64,000 nt of DNA from assembly GCF_040954835.1 (NCBI RefSeq), contig NC_090698.1, positions 3,098,501-3,162,500 on the forward strand, written 5' to 3'. Origin of the DNA: Lepisosteus oculatus (lineage: Eukaryota; Chordata; Actinopteri; Semionotiformes; Lepisosteidae). Both the position numbers and the translations under genes were made by a program. Under the pieces are notes generated by a model. It saw only the letters and a program-made list of their open reading frames with translations. It had not been told where the DNA came from and ran no database searches. Of this stretch, positions 1 to 13,220 are shown one piece after another (position 1 is the first letter of the stretch; the number at the start of each line of letters is the position of its first letter).

Positions 1-3000
1 GGACCTTAATCCTGGACCAGAGTGACAGTGCGGCAGCCTGACTGCAGCCCGAGCCCCTGCCTCCCCTGTCAGGCCAGGAACACAAATGTGAGAGAGAGAG
101 AGAGAGAGAGCTTTCACTCCGACAAGTACAGTACTCTCTCCTCTTGACTCTTTTCTCACGCAGGGGTCTGTATCCCGTTGGGTTGAACTGCGTTGCTCGC
201 TGTCCTTTGCTTCCTTAAGGCACTGTTTTCCAGGACGGAGAGAGACAAAAGCATAAAACAGACTAACAATGCTGCAAACACACTGTTTCACCACAGAAGC
301 CCGGTCCCAGGGGTTATGCTGGAATAAGGTACTGTGTCAGAATTTGTTTGGCGTTTTCTTTTAATGCTTTTGTTCTCATGCATAAAGCTAGGTATCAAAT
401 GCCCAAGAGGAAAGAACAGACATTCAAGCTGAAGCTTATACTACAGTAGGTTCCCTTCTACTGTACCACAGCAAATCAATAATTCTTTTTACATTTTACG
501 GCAACGTTGACACTGACTGACCCAGAACATTGACTAAACCAGAAAATGCATACTTGCCTATCTCTGTCGCCCTCTCTCTCTCTTTTGTAAAATGATTTCC
601 ATAAGATCAGGGAAATAAATGAAAATATCGCTACTGTTTTAATATTTGTCACCAGCACGTCTCGGTATCTACTACAGAAGCACGACTGCTACTGTAGGTT
701 TATTTCTTGCTGTTAATCTGTTATATTACTTACTGCAATAAAGACATTAAAAAAATCGGGGAATCCAATGCCCATGGCTGATTTCTGTTTACAAATGAAA
801 ATCCTCATTTGCACGTCCCCAGAAGAGATCTGAACTGCTCCAATACATCACGTTTATTTACTATGCTGCCACTGTCATTGTTGTTTGAGATCCTCTTTTT
901 TATTATTTTCAAGCTCTGGATGCAGCTCACACAGTCAGACACCTTCCAAGTTCAAATTTCCTGTCAGATCACTGTAGATTAAGAGGAAAGTGACTGTAGC
1001 CGGGAGACATGTACAGTACTTCACGGAAATAAAAACATCACACACAGCAAATTTGAGCCATTATCCAAATTAAAAGGAGAACAAACCCACCATTCAGCCC
1101 GAGTTAGGAAACAGCCTGGTAAGAGGCCAAGACAGCTCTGATAGAACCAAATATGTTCTTTCACAAAAATGACCATTTTCAAAGTACAGATGATTTCACA
1201 TGAACAATGAAAGGTATGGGTTACTGTATATTTCTCAAACGCGAGGGGTTGATTTATTTGTGCAAGACCATTACTGTGGAAAGTGTGCTCTATACAAACG
1301 TGAAAAAGGCCAGTAAAAACAGGCTGTAGCAATATGAACTTCTCCGTGTTAACCCACTGCCAGAGTGACTGTTATGCCTTTGAGGAATGTTCTTGAAATA
1401 ATAAGAGTTTTGAAGTCTCAAATCCAGGTTCCTCCACTTCACATTTCTGCAGAGGTGCTCAGCTGTACCCTAAGTTGTTAAGCTTGGTCATTGACTGCAC
1501 TGCTCACCTTTAACAAAGAACTTTCAACCAATATGTTACTGCATCTTCCCTCTCCAAACCCTGTACATATCTGCTGTTAAGAATGTGTCTAGTTTGCTAC
1601 GAGACTACGAGGCCTTAATGTTTGCTTTGAGCATACTGTAGTCACCGCACAAAGACCAAGAGATATTTCTTCCTCTCTTTTTATAAATTGCTTTCCTGCT
1701 GATTTGCCAGGTCACATTGGGACTGACGCAGCACAGAAACCATCAAACCCCTTCGCTTATTCCTTCTAAATAAGAGTCATCCTGCAAACTGATATCTTGT
1801 TTACCTTCTGCATTAATTATGGGAATTACTAGACCCTGGAAAATTACTGCTATGCACTGTAGAAGTTTCAGATGTAGAAGAAACCCAATTAAAATCATAG
1901 CATCTAGGCTGCAGTAAGGGGAACACAAATCAGAAGCCACACATAATCTAAAGGCAATCCAAGTACAGCAAAGGAAAGAGCTTTGTTTGACTTAACTGGA
2001 GGCACAGCTTAAAGGATTTAACATGCAATTCGGATAGTCAGTCCACTGGTTTAGTCACAGTCACAGTGAGCGTGTATGTCCAGATTTGAATGACTTACTA
2101 CGGAGGACATTGCTGATGCTGATGGTGTGACAGCAGACATTTGGGGAAAAACTTGAATTCTGATACGGGGAATATTTTTGCTGGGTTATGCCATTAAAAA
2201 CAACACAATGGTGACAGCGCAGAGCTCAATATTCCAAACACAGCAGCAGGAACACTGACAGCTGAGCCACAATGAGCTCATTAAAACTTACAAAAGTAAT
2301 AAATTCTTTATTAATTACGTTCTCACCTCTGTCTGAGTGTGAAAACACAACTTAGTAAGTGATGAAGCCAAGTGCATACAGTATACAGGGTAACATTTCA
2401 TATCTCAAATGTTGTTCCTGCCGAACAAATATCATTTCAATTCCCCTTCTTGCAATTTTCAAGGCTTCCTTTGGCAAGTAAAGCGTTCATGTCCAACTTC
2501 TTGTAATGTGATTAATGAAACCCACCAAAAACATAAACTTCAGTCTAACAACACTTGATCTTGTTTTAAAAACTGGCAGGGGGTGAGGAGTACACGAACT
2601 GCAGAGGGTATTGACACAGATGCAGAGAAGTGTTAGCTCAAACCCCGCCTGAAGTCAAAGCTGTGAGCTTGACTATACCGGGTGATGTTTTAACCCTACC
2701 CTGTCCTTTTGAGCTGAGGAATCTACTGCTTATGCTTTCTGTGTTTATCGCTCTGAATTTGCATCAGCCAGTCTAAAAGACACAGACAGTATACAGGCTA
2801 AAGAGTGAGGAATCAGTTCAAGACAAGGAGGAACTCACTGTTTTTTTTTTCCTTCACTTTCTTTCACCGTTTTGGAAACTCGATTCACGTCCGATAGAAA
2901 AAAAATACTTGGCATCAGAGGAAAACCTTGGGAGGTCGGGCTGCTAGTCTTTAAAGGGAAAGCAACAGGGCAGTTTACAGCAGCTGTCATGTCATCTACC

Positions 3001-4049
3001 ACCTTTTGCCGAGAACAACCACAGCAATTTTGAAAGTTTGATTGACACGGGCTGATTGACACCACGAATCATACAATAAATGTACAGCAAATCATAGTAT
3101 CAGTCTCAGTCAAACAGACAGGCTGCAATTCTACATGCGAGCCCTCAGGGGTGCCTCTGACAGCCGGCAGGCTGGGTTTACTGTTCAGGAGGAGCGGTCA
3201 GAGGGAGCGATTGCTGTCTTGGTACCGAAGGGGTGATGGGGAACACAGAGAAACACTCTGTACGTCTGTCCAGAAGATGACATGTTAGCATCTGAGGGGA
3301 GCAGGCTTTGCTGATGTGTATAGGGTCAGGGGGCTGGATCTCCAGTGGGTCCCCTGGCATCGTGTGGTGCAATTATTTTCTTTCATTTAGATGTTTTGAA
3401 AACATATTAACTTCAGAATGGCTCTACTTTTGCCCCCCTTGGTGGGATGAGGAGGGGGTCAGTGTTGCCTAAATCTTCAAAACCCTTTATCTCAACACAT
3501 TAAACTCAGTAGAAAGGAGTGGTGATACTAAAAGATTTCAAAAGTCGAGCAAACGATGCTGCATTTTCTACAGCCCTGCTGTCACAGATGGCGTGGAAAG
3601 TGCAGATTTTTCTGTTTAAAGCACATTTTATACTAAGCAATTAGCATCAAAGCTCTTTTTTATCTTCCTTATTTAAAGTAATGCATGCAGCAAAACTCTC
3701 AGACAGGGTATTCCAGAACACAAACTGAAAAAATACTGGACAAATGTTTCAGTTAGACGAAAAATATGAATGATGAAACTAAAGTCACATTTTCGTCAGT
3801 CAGGAAAATAAAATACTGTTTCAGTACAAGTATTCATCTCAGCTCCTAGACAGGAGTGGGTAATCTGTTCTGGTTACATTGCCAGAACAATACTGGTTAC
3901 AAGAAAGCAGGGCTAAAAGGAAAAGCATTGCAAAACTCAGCAAAATCATTGCTGCTTGTAAATAAACATGATTTATAGACGTAACCACTGAACGTATAAT
4001 CATCTTGAAAACAGTTGGCATATCTTTTAGCTGTACTTTTTGGTACGGT
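1..4049. other. Unique noncoding sequence, no gene seen
   Basis: The stretch is AT-rich with stops scattered in all frames; the longest open frames are about 100 codons or less and resemble no family I know. It contains a short (GA)n tract at 90-110 and a (CT)n tract near 571-583. No interspersed repeat was recognised. The word TACAGTA or TACTGTA occurs about eight times here. The stretch could be intergenic or intronic, and nothing in it decides which. Confidence 0.6.
90..110. repeat. (GA)n microsatellite
   Basis: About ten and a half perfect GA units in a row. This is an ordinary dinucleotide microsatellite, likely to vary in length between individuals. No function is suggested by its surroundings. 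Confidence 0.9.
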
Positions 4050-4175
4050 AAAAGACATCTTGACACCCAAAGAAGGCTCCACAGCCAAAATATTGTGTTT
4101 CTTTTCTTTTCAGCATGGAATAAACCTTTTCTTGTTCCTTTACAACCTACGCATACTGACGCAGCTCCCTACTTG
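4050..4175 (+). repeat. Degraded copy of the CTGAAGA-type repeat
   Basis: This copy shares a long stretch with the better copy at 52.94-53.02 kb: an AGAAGGCTCCAC...GCC core, then ATTGTGTTT, a pyrimidine-rich run, and the end block AGCATGGAATAAACC. Downstream it continues into GACGCAGCT and CCTACTTG, a piece also seen near 17.99 kb, so the full element is longer than the shared core. The CTGA and GAAA boxes of the better copy are changed here (CCAA and AAAA), so this copy is older and broken. The core resembles the hammerhead-like motif reported in Penelope-like retroelements, but family membership is inference. No protein-coding remnant is visible. Confidence 0.6.
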
Positions 4176-5329
4176 TAAAAGACATCTGTTCACCTGCCGT
4201 GTCAAACCTCAATGACTACCTGTACAGTATATGGACTATAGCTAGATACCAGGCAGCACACCTCTGCACTAACAGAACATGGAACGGATGGAAAATGATC
4301 CATTATGTAAACAGGTGACAGGGTTCTGTCAAAAATCAAGATATAGAATCCTGGAAATGATTTAATTAATCTTTTCAGCATTGTGACGGTTACAGTAATT
4401 CAGAAATTTATCACAGCGACAGCTTCACAACCAGTTAGTACCCGGAGACTTCCATCACTGAGGTGCTCCAGTCTTCACATCTCTGCGAAGTTGGTGGGGG
4501 GTGTACGGAGTGTGGAATAAACTGCTCTGATTAAATAACAAGTTAGAACATAGTCTAAAGATAAAACAAGATGTAACCCGATGTGTGCAGATGAAAGGAC
4601 GAAAGCCGACAAGGAGAAATTGGTCTTGTGGGACTGAGAGGGACGAGGCGGGTGTGATAAATTAGGAGGTGTCAGGAGGACAGCGTACAATGGAGGAGAG
4701 TAAAATCGCCATAAAAGCGCAATGACTACACTGCTCTTCGTGATCCGACAGCCACCCCTGTAACAGGTCCCCACACAGCCATCAAATCAGTTTTCCCCAG
4801 AAGCGTGGCAGGAATACCACCCAGAGTCTTCAAGGTGGGTGGTCTCTTGGTATTCCTGAGCCGTCCATGCCGAAATCGTCTGGCTGGTCCGAGCCATGAG
4901 CCAGGAAGAGTTTCCTTTCCATTCAGAAGCTAGCCCAGCTCACTGCCTGCCCAGCTTTCCTGAACACTCCAGAAGAGAAGGGGCATTCACTGGGAGAGAT
5001 TCAAAAGGGAACCGCTGGACCGGATTCCTAAAAGCCTGAATCTGAGGGTTTGAGAAAGACGTGTGGGCCCAGTCCTGGAATAGAGCACAAACGACAACAA
5101 GGTTAGCACTGGAAAAAGCAGGCTCACTCGGAGCCTGCTTGATCTCAGCTGAGCTTTAAACAAACTCATTACTTGCAATCCCAAGCCCTTTCTGAGCCCC
5201 AACCTGTCATTTGAATTTCAAGTCGTTTTACAGGGGAGCATGTTGGCAATGGCAGCCGGAGCCCAGGTAGCCGTGTAGCTGTGCCTTACCAGCTACTGCT
5301 GCCTGCTGCAGCGGAAAAAAAAAAAAGAA
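4176..5329. other. Unique noncoding sequence with a bulged hairpin
   Basis: No gene or known repeat recognised. At 4809-4858 two nested inverted repeats form a possible hairpin: an outer arm CAGGAATACC at 4809-4818 facing its complement at 4849-4858, and an inner arm ACCACCCA at 4816-4823 facing TGGGTGGT at 4836-4843. The two pairings share ACC, so they compete at that point or leave a bulge. The remainder is ordinary AT-rich sequence. Confidence 0.5.
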
Positions 5330-5740
5330 TAATTTCATGTAATTGCAGCCTTTTTATTTTTGTTCTGCCTGAGCAGTTAGAAGCCCGCCAGAGCGCCGCA
5401 CGGTCGGTGACCTTTTGTGTTGACATGCTCTCGTGCTTTTTAGCGTTCCCAGTTAATCTTGCAAGTCAAAAGCTGGTCTATCTAATGGCAGCAGCTCCTG
5501 TGTCTGTCTGGAGCGGATTGATTACAAGCTGATAATGTTCTACACCCGCGAGAACTCTTTTCTCTTGTCCTGCACGCTTGCCTTCAGTGGTGTGCTCTGG
5601 GAGGTCTTCAGGTTTTTTTGTTCGTAATTGCTGCAGAGCAATATTCCTACTGTCAATCAGTTATGATTGAAGCTTAGCATGTTGCTATTACCCTGATATA
5701 CCTACAGCCTAGGGTAATAGCACTGTTAAAACAATAAAAG
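5330..5740. promoter_or_regulatory. Candidate conserved noncoding element
   Basis: This is a repeat-free block dense in short words typical of developmental enhancers: GGTGACCTTTTG (nuclear-receptor-like half sites), GATTGATTACA, CAGTTAATCTTGC and GTAATTGC. It also holds a perfect 12-bp inverted repeat at 5683-5694 and 5711-5722 with a 16-nt loop. No coding frame is convincing. Conservation is inferred from appearance only; alignment to other vertebrates would decide it. Confidence 0.3.
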
Positions 5741-7349
5741 GTCACCGCAAAAGTCAAGAAAACCTCAATAATACATTATCGTGTAAACATATACAGTATA
5801 GCAAACCTGTGCATGTGAGGTAAATATTTATAATGCAGCATCCAAAAGTGAATTTCTGCAGTAACTGGCTAGGTCTTCGCTACATAACTGTAGGGACAAG
5901 AGTCTAGAAACAGGGCTCTGGGCTGTGCGTTTTAACATTGGTGATCAGTAGTGTTGTAAGTCCCACAACAAATAGCAAACGCACACAAACACATTCTGAC
6001 TAGCCATAAGTTACAAGGGAAATGAAGAAGACATTTTTTGACATTTTCAGAGCGTGTATTTTTTCCAGTGTTTTTTTTACTCTTTATGAACAGCACACCC
6101 TGTTCTTTGTGCATATTTCATTGAAAAGCATTTCATGACAGATGCACACTACAAAATGGGGAAAAAACAAAATCTGTTCAATTAAAATGTTTAATGGCTT
6201 TCCTCTTCCCTGTGTATAATCACACTTCAGAATTAAAATAAAAGCAACTTAATGGCAGCGGCGCTAAAGGAAAAATAAAGTCATTTAGCTAATTGGGGGT
6301 GAGATGATGTCAACAAAAGCAACAAATTACCTCTTTTTATTAAGACTACGTCTGTGACACCAGAAGAAAGCAATTCAAAATTATAAATATGGTCAATGTA
6401 AGACTATGTACCATTATCTTTTAAAAAAAAGCTACAGACTGAAAGGCATACAGGAAGCCTGGGAGAGCGATGAGGATTGATCACTACTACAGACTTAATG
6501 AGCTCAAACTGCAAAAACAACAAGACAAAGAGAAACACTGATATGTAGATGAATGAGCGCTGAAAGACAGGTTAGATATAGATTCAGACTCATGTACAGA
6601 CAGATGTCAGACACTGAAAGGATTAATCATGACAATTATGGCTGGAGTCTGGGCTGTTTTGTGCACAGAGACTCCTAGACTCCCTGCCAAGGTAACTGCT
6701 GTCCAAGGAGACATCTATCAGCGCAATGAAGAAACAGGGCTCTGCTGTTTGTTAAATACTACACAAATGACCTAGAGCTACTTACCAAATAGGAAGGACA
6801 CAACCTCTTTACATTCCCACCCTGTGCTTTGAGATGACAACATGCTGACATTCAATAGCTTCAGTCTGTCCTGAGTACAGGTTGATACAAAGGATGTGAG
6901 ACACAGTTCTGGCAGCCTGGCCATAAGGACAAGGCATCCTAGCTGCTGCAAGGCCAGTGACGAAAGGGAGGGGAGCATACTAAAGAAAGGATGTTGAGAA
7001 ACGCATGCATGCTATCCCGAATGTTAACGTGAACGCTTGAATGAATAACGCTCCACTTCCAAGAGCAACTGAGTGTTCAATAAATTAGAAAATGGACTGT
7101 ATCACTTAGAAAACAAGACTAATTTCAGGGAAAGGATCCCAGAACTCAAATATGCAAAAGGACATGTCAGAAGAAAGAAAGCAAAGTATTGCTCATCTTT
7201 CTGGACCACAGTCACTGTTTTTTCAGTGCTTAAGCAATATCCTTGTTCTTCTGTGGAGAGATTGGAGTGGAGAGTGATAATGAAATCAGTCCACTGCTAT
7301 ACGCAAACTCAACATGCACTTTCTCAAGGAGAGAGACGGACGTGATTCA
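5741..7349. other. Unique noncoding sequence, nothing recognised
   Basis: AT-rich, with no open frame of credible coding character and no repeat family recognised. It includes ordinary A and T homopolymer runs. Confidence 0.55.
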
Positions 7350-7504
7350 GGGCAGCAGTGTGGAGCAGCGTTTGGGGTTCTGGACCCTTGAACAAAGTAA
7401 TTTACCCAAAGAATACACAGCTGTATAAATCGGTGCTATTGTACAGTATGGTGATTGGATAAAAGTATCAGCCAAATACAGTAGTTATTCTAATAAATAA
7501 TATT
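7350..7504 (+). repeat. SINE fragment
   Basis: The segment follows the plan of a widespread fish SINE: a GGGCAGCAGTGTGGAGCAG head, then GGACCCTTGAACAAAGTAATTTACCC, an AGCTGTATAAAT piece, a GGATAAAAGTATCAGCCAAAT piece (the GGATAAGGGCGTCTGCCAAAT type of tail) and a final TAATAAATAAT. The Pol III box B that should follow the head is not recognisable, so the tRNA-like part appears shortened. Orientation is +. No target-site duplication is evident, so it is probably an old copy. Confidence 0.7.
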
Positions 7505-10223
7505 TTGTCCATTTGTACAGACAGTAAACAGGTACTGATGGTTTTTAACTTCGTATATGCTCTACTATACTATACAGCAAAGTCAGAATGACCTTCTCTT
7601 ATCAGGGAAGAGTGCCTTTGCAGAAACCATGTGTAATTCTTTATCAATACCTTAACGATTCCAATAAGCAGCTTTAAAATAGCCTCCAACAGTAACATAG
7701 GGTGGACAGTGCGTAATCTTGTAGCCCAAGCCTGTGAACCAGGAAACCATAAACTGATGCTAGAAATTCCACTGCTCTCTTCTGGCCAAAGAAGAACCAA
7801 GAGACAATGTCAACACATTACTGTCATTTCCACCCCCAGGCTGCTCGCAGGCTGCAATGTGATGGGTGCACAGAAGGCTTCCACATTTATGAGTGGAATT
7901 TTAGATGCTTGCTTTGTTTAACTTACTGTGAAATTAACTTCGATGCATGCTATTTAAACAAGGGGTAAACCTTTTACAGCTTGTGGGCAATGTAAAACTA
8001 AATAAAAAAGCAAAAATAAGAAACTAAAAATAATGAAACCCATAAAGCCTTTTCCAAAATTGTTACAAGGAAAGAGGGGAATGATACTGCAGAGAAACAG
8101 GGGACCAAGAACCCCACTCATTTAAAGGGTCTAAAGGGTCCAAGAAATTATCTAGGACCCCTGCTCTGCCTCTCGAGGGATCAACAAGGGATCACAAGGG
8201 ATTTCTGGGTATTTTCAACCATGTACAACTTTAAACCTGAGAACAGGGGTTAATTCATTTCAGACGAGGCTTACTTGGAGCAATTCCCCATTCGCACGTG
8301 TCTCAGACACCTTGACCACCTGCCCAAGGCCCCGAGACCGGGAATCCCAGACAAGACGGTTGATCTTATCTCTGCTCTCTGCCGCTTCAGAGACACTGGA
8401 GCACAGGGCACTGAGCCTTGGCGCTGGGCAGCAGTGCTGTGAGGTTAACCTGAAGGCACAGGAAGCGATTGGATTCTTCTGCATGCTCCCACTTCTGTGG
8501 CAAGTTTCAAAACGGTTAAATTTGTCAAGGAAACTGTCGGCAGCTGCTTTTAAAACTTCAAAGCAGCCATTTATCCTCAAAGAAATCGCACGATCCGACT
8601 ATTTTTATCTGAAGAGTGAGATGATCAAAGGGGTGCTTTAACATATCTTCAGCACAGTTACACTGCATTTGAATGCGTCCTGCGTGACGTGGCATTATCT
8701 CACTGCACAAGACTGCTGTTTTCATTGGGATTAACGTAGCGGCTCTTTGGACGGATTTCACAGAGACATCTGATCATTACATCAATGCCAAGGAGAAGAA
8801 AAATAATAAAACATTATGCTATGAACATTAGAATTTGACACTGATAGTGCACAATTAATCTTAGTGGTACTGTATGTCTCAATAGTACACCACTCAGTTT
8901 ACAAGAACATATGGGATTTCACTAAGTGGATTGTCAAAGAAATAATTTGATAACGACTACAATGGCACCTTATTCCTTTCCTCAGCGTTTTAGTGATTTA
9001 TTCATTCTTTTACATGTTACACATTTTTTTGCAACATACCGCTGAAAGCCCCAGCTTTTTCTAAATGTATGCCATTCAACAGGCACTACATACGGTACGT
9101 TGCTGTAGTAATGGTGGGAAAGGAAAGTCATCAAGGGGCAAAATAAAAAAATTACTCTCGGGAAGTACAGTATGTTTGAAGTATGGCAAGACATTTATTC
9201 AAACGAAAAGAGTAAAGAAACATCCAGAAAATGAAAAAGAAATGTATCACCAACAATTAAAAAGAAAATAATGTTGTCACACATTGAATTTCGTTAAACA
9301 GGTAAAAAGAACAACACCGATAAACTACTTACGTTGCAGAAAAGAAAACACAGAAACAAACTTTAGAGGAAGCCGAGTACATCCAAAAGCTGCTGACACT
9401 AACTGAACTAATAAATTAGACCTACACATTACAAGATTCACACAGGATCACCACAGCCAACAGCACTGAAATCAATACCTGAACTGAGGCAAAACAACCA
9501 CGTGTGTCGTTAGGAGAGATAGTAACCTTGCAATTCAACTGAGACCATTTATTTTAATAACTCTCACTCGGTTATGTACGGCTGTTTGCACATCAGAAGG
9601 ATGCCAAACAGTGAATTCACAAAAACACGGTACAGAGCATTTATTGCTATTGGATCAGACAAGCTGACAGAGCTTGCTTCACTGTCATTACTTACACTGT
9701 ACAGTACAGTTGGGAATAATGTTGATGGTATGATGATCAGATTTTCTGTGTGGACCATAAATTGTTCCTTTAAATTATCCAACCTTCTCAGTTATTCTAT
9801 TTAGAGGACAGCAATATAAATATTACATACAGTTAGTATCACATCACCCAAGTAATGACTGGACTGTTTTCTTACACATCCATGAGCTATGGTTTGTGTT
9901 CAGCACTTAAATAGGGATACACCGTCTTTCTCAGACAGAAATGACTAAAACCCCTATGTCTTATCCGTCAGGCGTTTGGGGAGAAGGAAAATGTATCTTC
10001 TGAAACATGACTGTTATGAAAATGACTTACAGGCCACAGAAAAGTAAGATCTTGTGAGGAGAAGGACATAGGGTCCCAAATCCTGGTTCTGCAGTCTGGA
10101 ATCTTGCTGAAAAACTCTTGCTCTCGAATTGGAGAGGAGGAATTGGAGGAACTAATGCTGAAACAACTGAACCTTTTTTGTCTTGAATAGACTAATAGTC
10201 TTGTAACCTTTCTTGAGGTCTTA
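7505..10223. other. Unique noncoding sequence, minor internal repetition
   Basis: No gene found. Near 8172-8205 the word AGGGATC/AAGGGAT is repeated three times with a period of about 10-11 bases (GAGGGATCAAC, AAGGGATCAC, AAGGGATTTC). At 8297-8302 there is a CACGTG E-box beside a moderately GC-rich patch of about 150 bases that is open on both strands but has no recognisable protein content. Confidence 0.5.
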
Positions 10224-10408
10224 TGGAGGTCCAGTGTGTCTGCTAGTTTTCATTCTAATGATCTTAATTAGTTAATTACAGGATTAATGGGAATAGTTTT
10301 GACAGCTTCTCCCAACTCTTCAGTTGTTGGTGCTTTGAAGCACCACAGAAAATCTGCAGACACAGCAACCGTTCTAAGACCAAAACTAGGCACCCCTGCA
10401 CTGGAACG
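10224..10408. repeat. Palindromic MITE-like interspersed repeat
   Basis: The two ends carry inverted arms, GTGTCTGCTAGTTTTC at 10236-10251 and GAAAATCTGCAGACAC at 10348-10363, which match at 13 of 16 positions when folded. Between them lie TTAATTAGTTAATTACAGG and a nearly self-complementary middle. The outer end, GGCACCCCTGCACTGGAAC, is a phrase common at the edge of this kind of fish repeat. A related end fragment is at 23.47-23.53 kb. This suggests a nonautonomous DNA transposon or a palindromic retroposon; I cannot name the family. Confidence 0.5.
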
Positions 10409-12779
10409 GACGGTACCAACATTTGGATTTCTCCAGATCTGATCTACAGTAACCTGAGTATAAGGATTAAGAAATGGCAGAGTTAATTAGATTTCACCAT
10501 GTCACAGATTCCATAGCTGCAGAGGCAGATGCATGTGAAATAAAGTCAATGCTCTCTTCTTACTGTACATGCATTGTGCAGACAAGCCAACCGATAACTT
10601 TCTAAATGAGATCTTACACTTTACAGAAACTAGTGAAATTCATCTTGGTATCATATAAAAGTGAATGGCATAGTCTATCCAATAAATGGAAAAACAGAAA
10701 TAGAAATATCCACAGAAAATCATACCTACAGCAGCTAAGGAAGTCACAGCTCACAGTGAAGTCCCATGAAGTCCAGCTCACAGAGACCTGAATGTTTCAG
10801 TCCAGGAGTGTTTACCATGTTGTTGTGAGCACACATGTACCGAATATTACTTTAGTTTTGGACCAAAATGTACTCCAACAGTACAAAATTCTATAACCTC
10901 CACTAACTACACTCTGCATGGCAGGCAATATGAAGAGCTTTCCAAATCCCTAACAAGCTGGACATTATTGCTTTTGCAGCAGCTGTTGATGAGGTTGTTG
11001 GGTGTTACGCATTTAGTTATTTTTGTCGAAAGGCAGATTCTTGCTGCAGCCTCGCTATTGCAGAAGAGGCAAATGCCATTAGTCCTAATGGGTTGCCACA
11101 GTTTCACAGCCACATGATGTTTGCTTCCATCTCACTGATGAGGGCATTTACACAAATTTGTTGTTGTTAAGCATGCTCATTAACAAATGTGACTTTGAAG
11201 CTGAGACGTACTAAAATAACAACTACGCATCAGGCACAGATCTAAATGAGTGGCTAAGACTCACTGGAACAGGGATACATCTTTCTTTTTAATTGACTGT
11301 TCCGTATTTACACACCACCTAATAAACCTAATTGCCTGTTATCACAATGACTCCGTCCATTCATTCAAGCTACTGCTGCACTGCATCCGCCTTCACCTGC
11401 TCATCTGTCCTCCTCCGAGAGAGACTACTGAGCTCTCGAGCACTAATAAGTGAGCACAAGACACCCCCCACCTGATCTCTTTGGGACCTAGCTCGCAGCT
11501 ATCCAGCATGTAACCCACATCCAATAACGTGAGAAACAAGAAGGAGATCCTTGACACAAAGAAGGACAGATCCGCACGATCCCAGAAAACACACTGCCTC
11601 CTTTGCTTTTTTGAGGCAGTCCACTTTAAAAGGAATGAGGCACTGAAGGGGTGCACTGCTTTAAACTGTGTGTTGTGTGCATGCACAGTATATAGCATGC
11701 AAGTCCTCAAGTGGTAACAGTGTTTAACTGCACACGCAAACCTATACTGTATAAACGAGTGGAAAAGGACCAAGTGACTTAACCACAATATGAGGTTCAT
11801 ATTTGCAAACAATGTGCAACCCGGCATTTCAAGATGGCATGGGATACCGGCACTTTAAAGACACTGAATTAAGGTAATGAAATACAGTACAGAAAAAATT
11901 CCCAGAGGTTTTGAAAATTGTACCATACTAGCGGGAAAGAAGGCCAAGACACATTAAACATGGCTCTAAGACGAGTGCCTTTCATGGCGACAAGCTTTTC
12001 TGAAGACTTTCTGTATGTTTCTAAAATTTTCTATGCCAGCTGTAATGGATATTTTCTCTCACTCCCATCTTATTCTGTCTACAGGTAAGGATAACGTATT
12101 TTAAGAGCATGTCACAAATAGCTGCGGTGTGAAGCTTTTGATTAAATGATGATAGAGGAAAAAAACCCTTAAAATACACAGTCCTTGTATTAAAAACTGA
12201 ATAAATAAACAGTACAGGATTATGCACTTGTAATCGCTCTACCCTCCCCACATACACAGTGCAGTTCTGTGCCAAAATAACAATAAGACTCATGGACATT
12301 TCTAACATTGAGGTGGCTATACTCTCAAAGCAGACTCCAGGATCCTCACAAAGCCTTCCAGAGCTGTGTCGTATGTAAATTCTGAATAATTAACAAGACC
12401 TGATTTAGAAAATCATAAATATTTTAGGAAAGAGGCTTCTCTTTTTGCAATTACCCAAGTTTCAAGTTAAACACAGAAAGAGAGGACAGGAGAGAGAGAA
12501 AGAGAAAGAGAACAAATATTGTCTCATCTGAATAAAGGAACCCATTTTGCTAATCCTTGCAGTTTTGTTTCAAGTTGTTCTGTCGCTGTGCGTGCCTGGC
12601 TTCTGATAACACAGCTTCAAACGAGGCAGGGTTTTCCAACTGCAAATACAGTATGTCAACTTGCTAGGGGGATAAGGGGGAGAGAGGGTTCGATTAAAAA
12701 TTATACTCTCAAAATTAACATCCAGAATTATACAAAAGCGCTCCATTTTATTATTATAATAACCTAGACTGAGAAAATA
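10409..12779. other. Unique noncoding sequence
   Basis: No gene or repeat family recognised. The longest open frame (minus strand, 11393-11827, 144 codons) shows no domain. A purine-rich run lies at 12477-12512. The stretch contains several TACAGTA/TACTGTA words. Confidence 0.55.
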
Positions 12780-13220
12780 AACAACACATGGAGAAAGTAA
12801 TTGATCTGCATTTCACAGCAACAGATCAATTGCCACAGTTATTGCTTGAGGTGAGAGCAGCTGAAATACTGTAATGAAAGCCCCTTGATCATAGATACCC
12901 ATTTACATGTCGATAAATTAGTGGTATGTTGACAAAACACTGTAATAATCAAACAGGAATTCAATTTCTCATTTTGATCCATTGGTTAATCTGGTAATAT
13001 CAATTCATTCAAGCCAATCATTTTATGTGATATTAATCCCCCAGTACCCGTTTCGTCATCTTATCTGTTAATGATAGTTATCTAAATGACAAGTAGTAAT
13101 TTGCTCATTAAAACAATTCACATTCTGAGTTGAAGAAAAACGTTTTCTCGCATGATCCAGATGACCCCGTTTTGTTTATGCACAAGTATTTGTTCACTTG
13201 AAATTAATGTGTCTGCTTTT
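12780..13220. promoter_or_regulatory. Candidate conserved noncoding element
   Basis: A repeat-free AT-rich block rich in homeodomain-type and CCAAT-type words: GTAATTGATC, CCATTGGTTAATC, GCCAATCA, ATATTAATC, GTTAATGATAG and GAAATTAATG. A perfect 10-bp inverted repeat AATTGATCTG (12799-12808) faces CAGATCAATT (12822-12831) across a 13-nt spacer. All six frames are interrupted, so it is not coding. The texture is that of developmental enhancers conserved across vertebrates, but conservation has not been tested. Confidence 0.33.
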
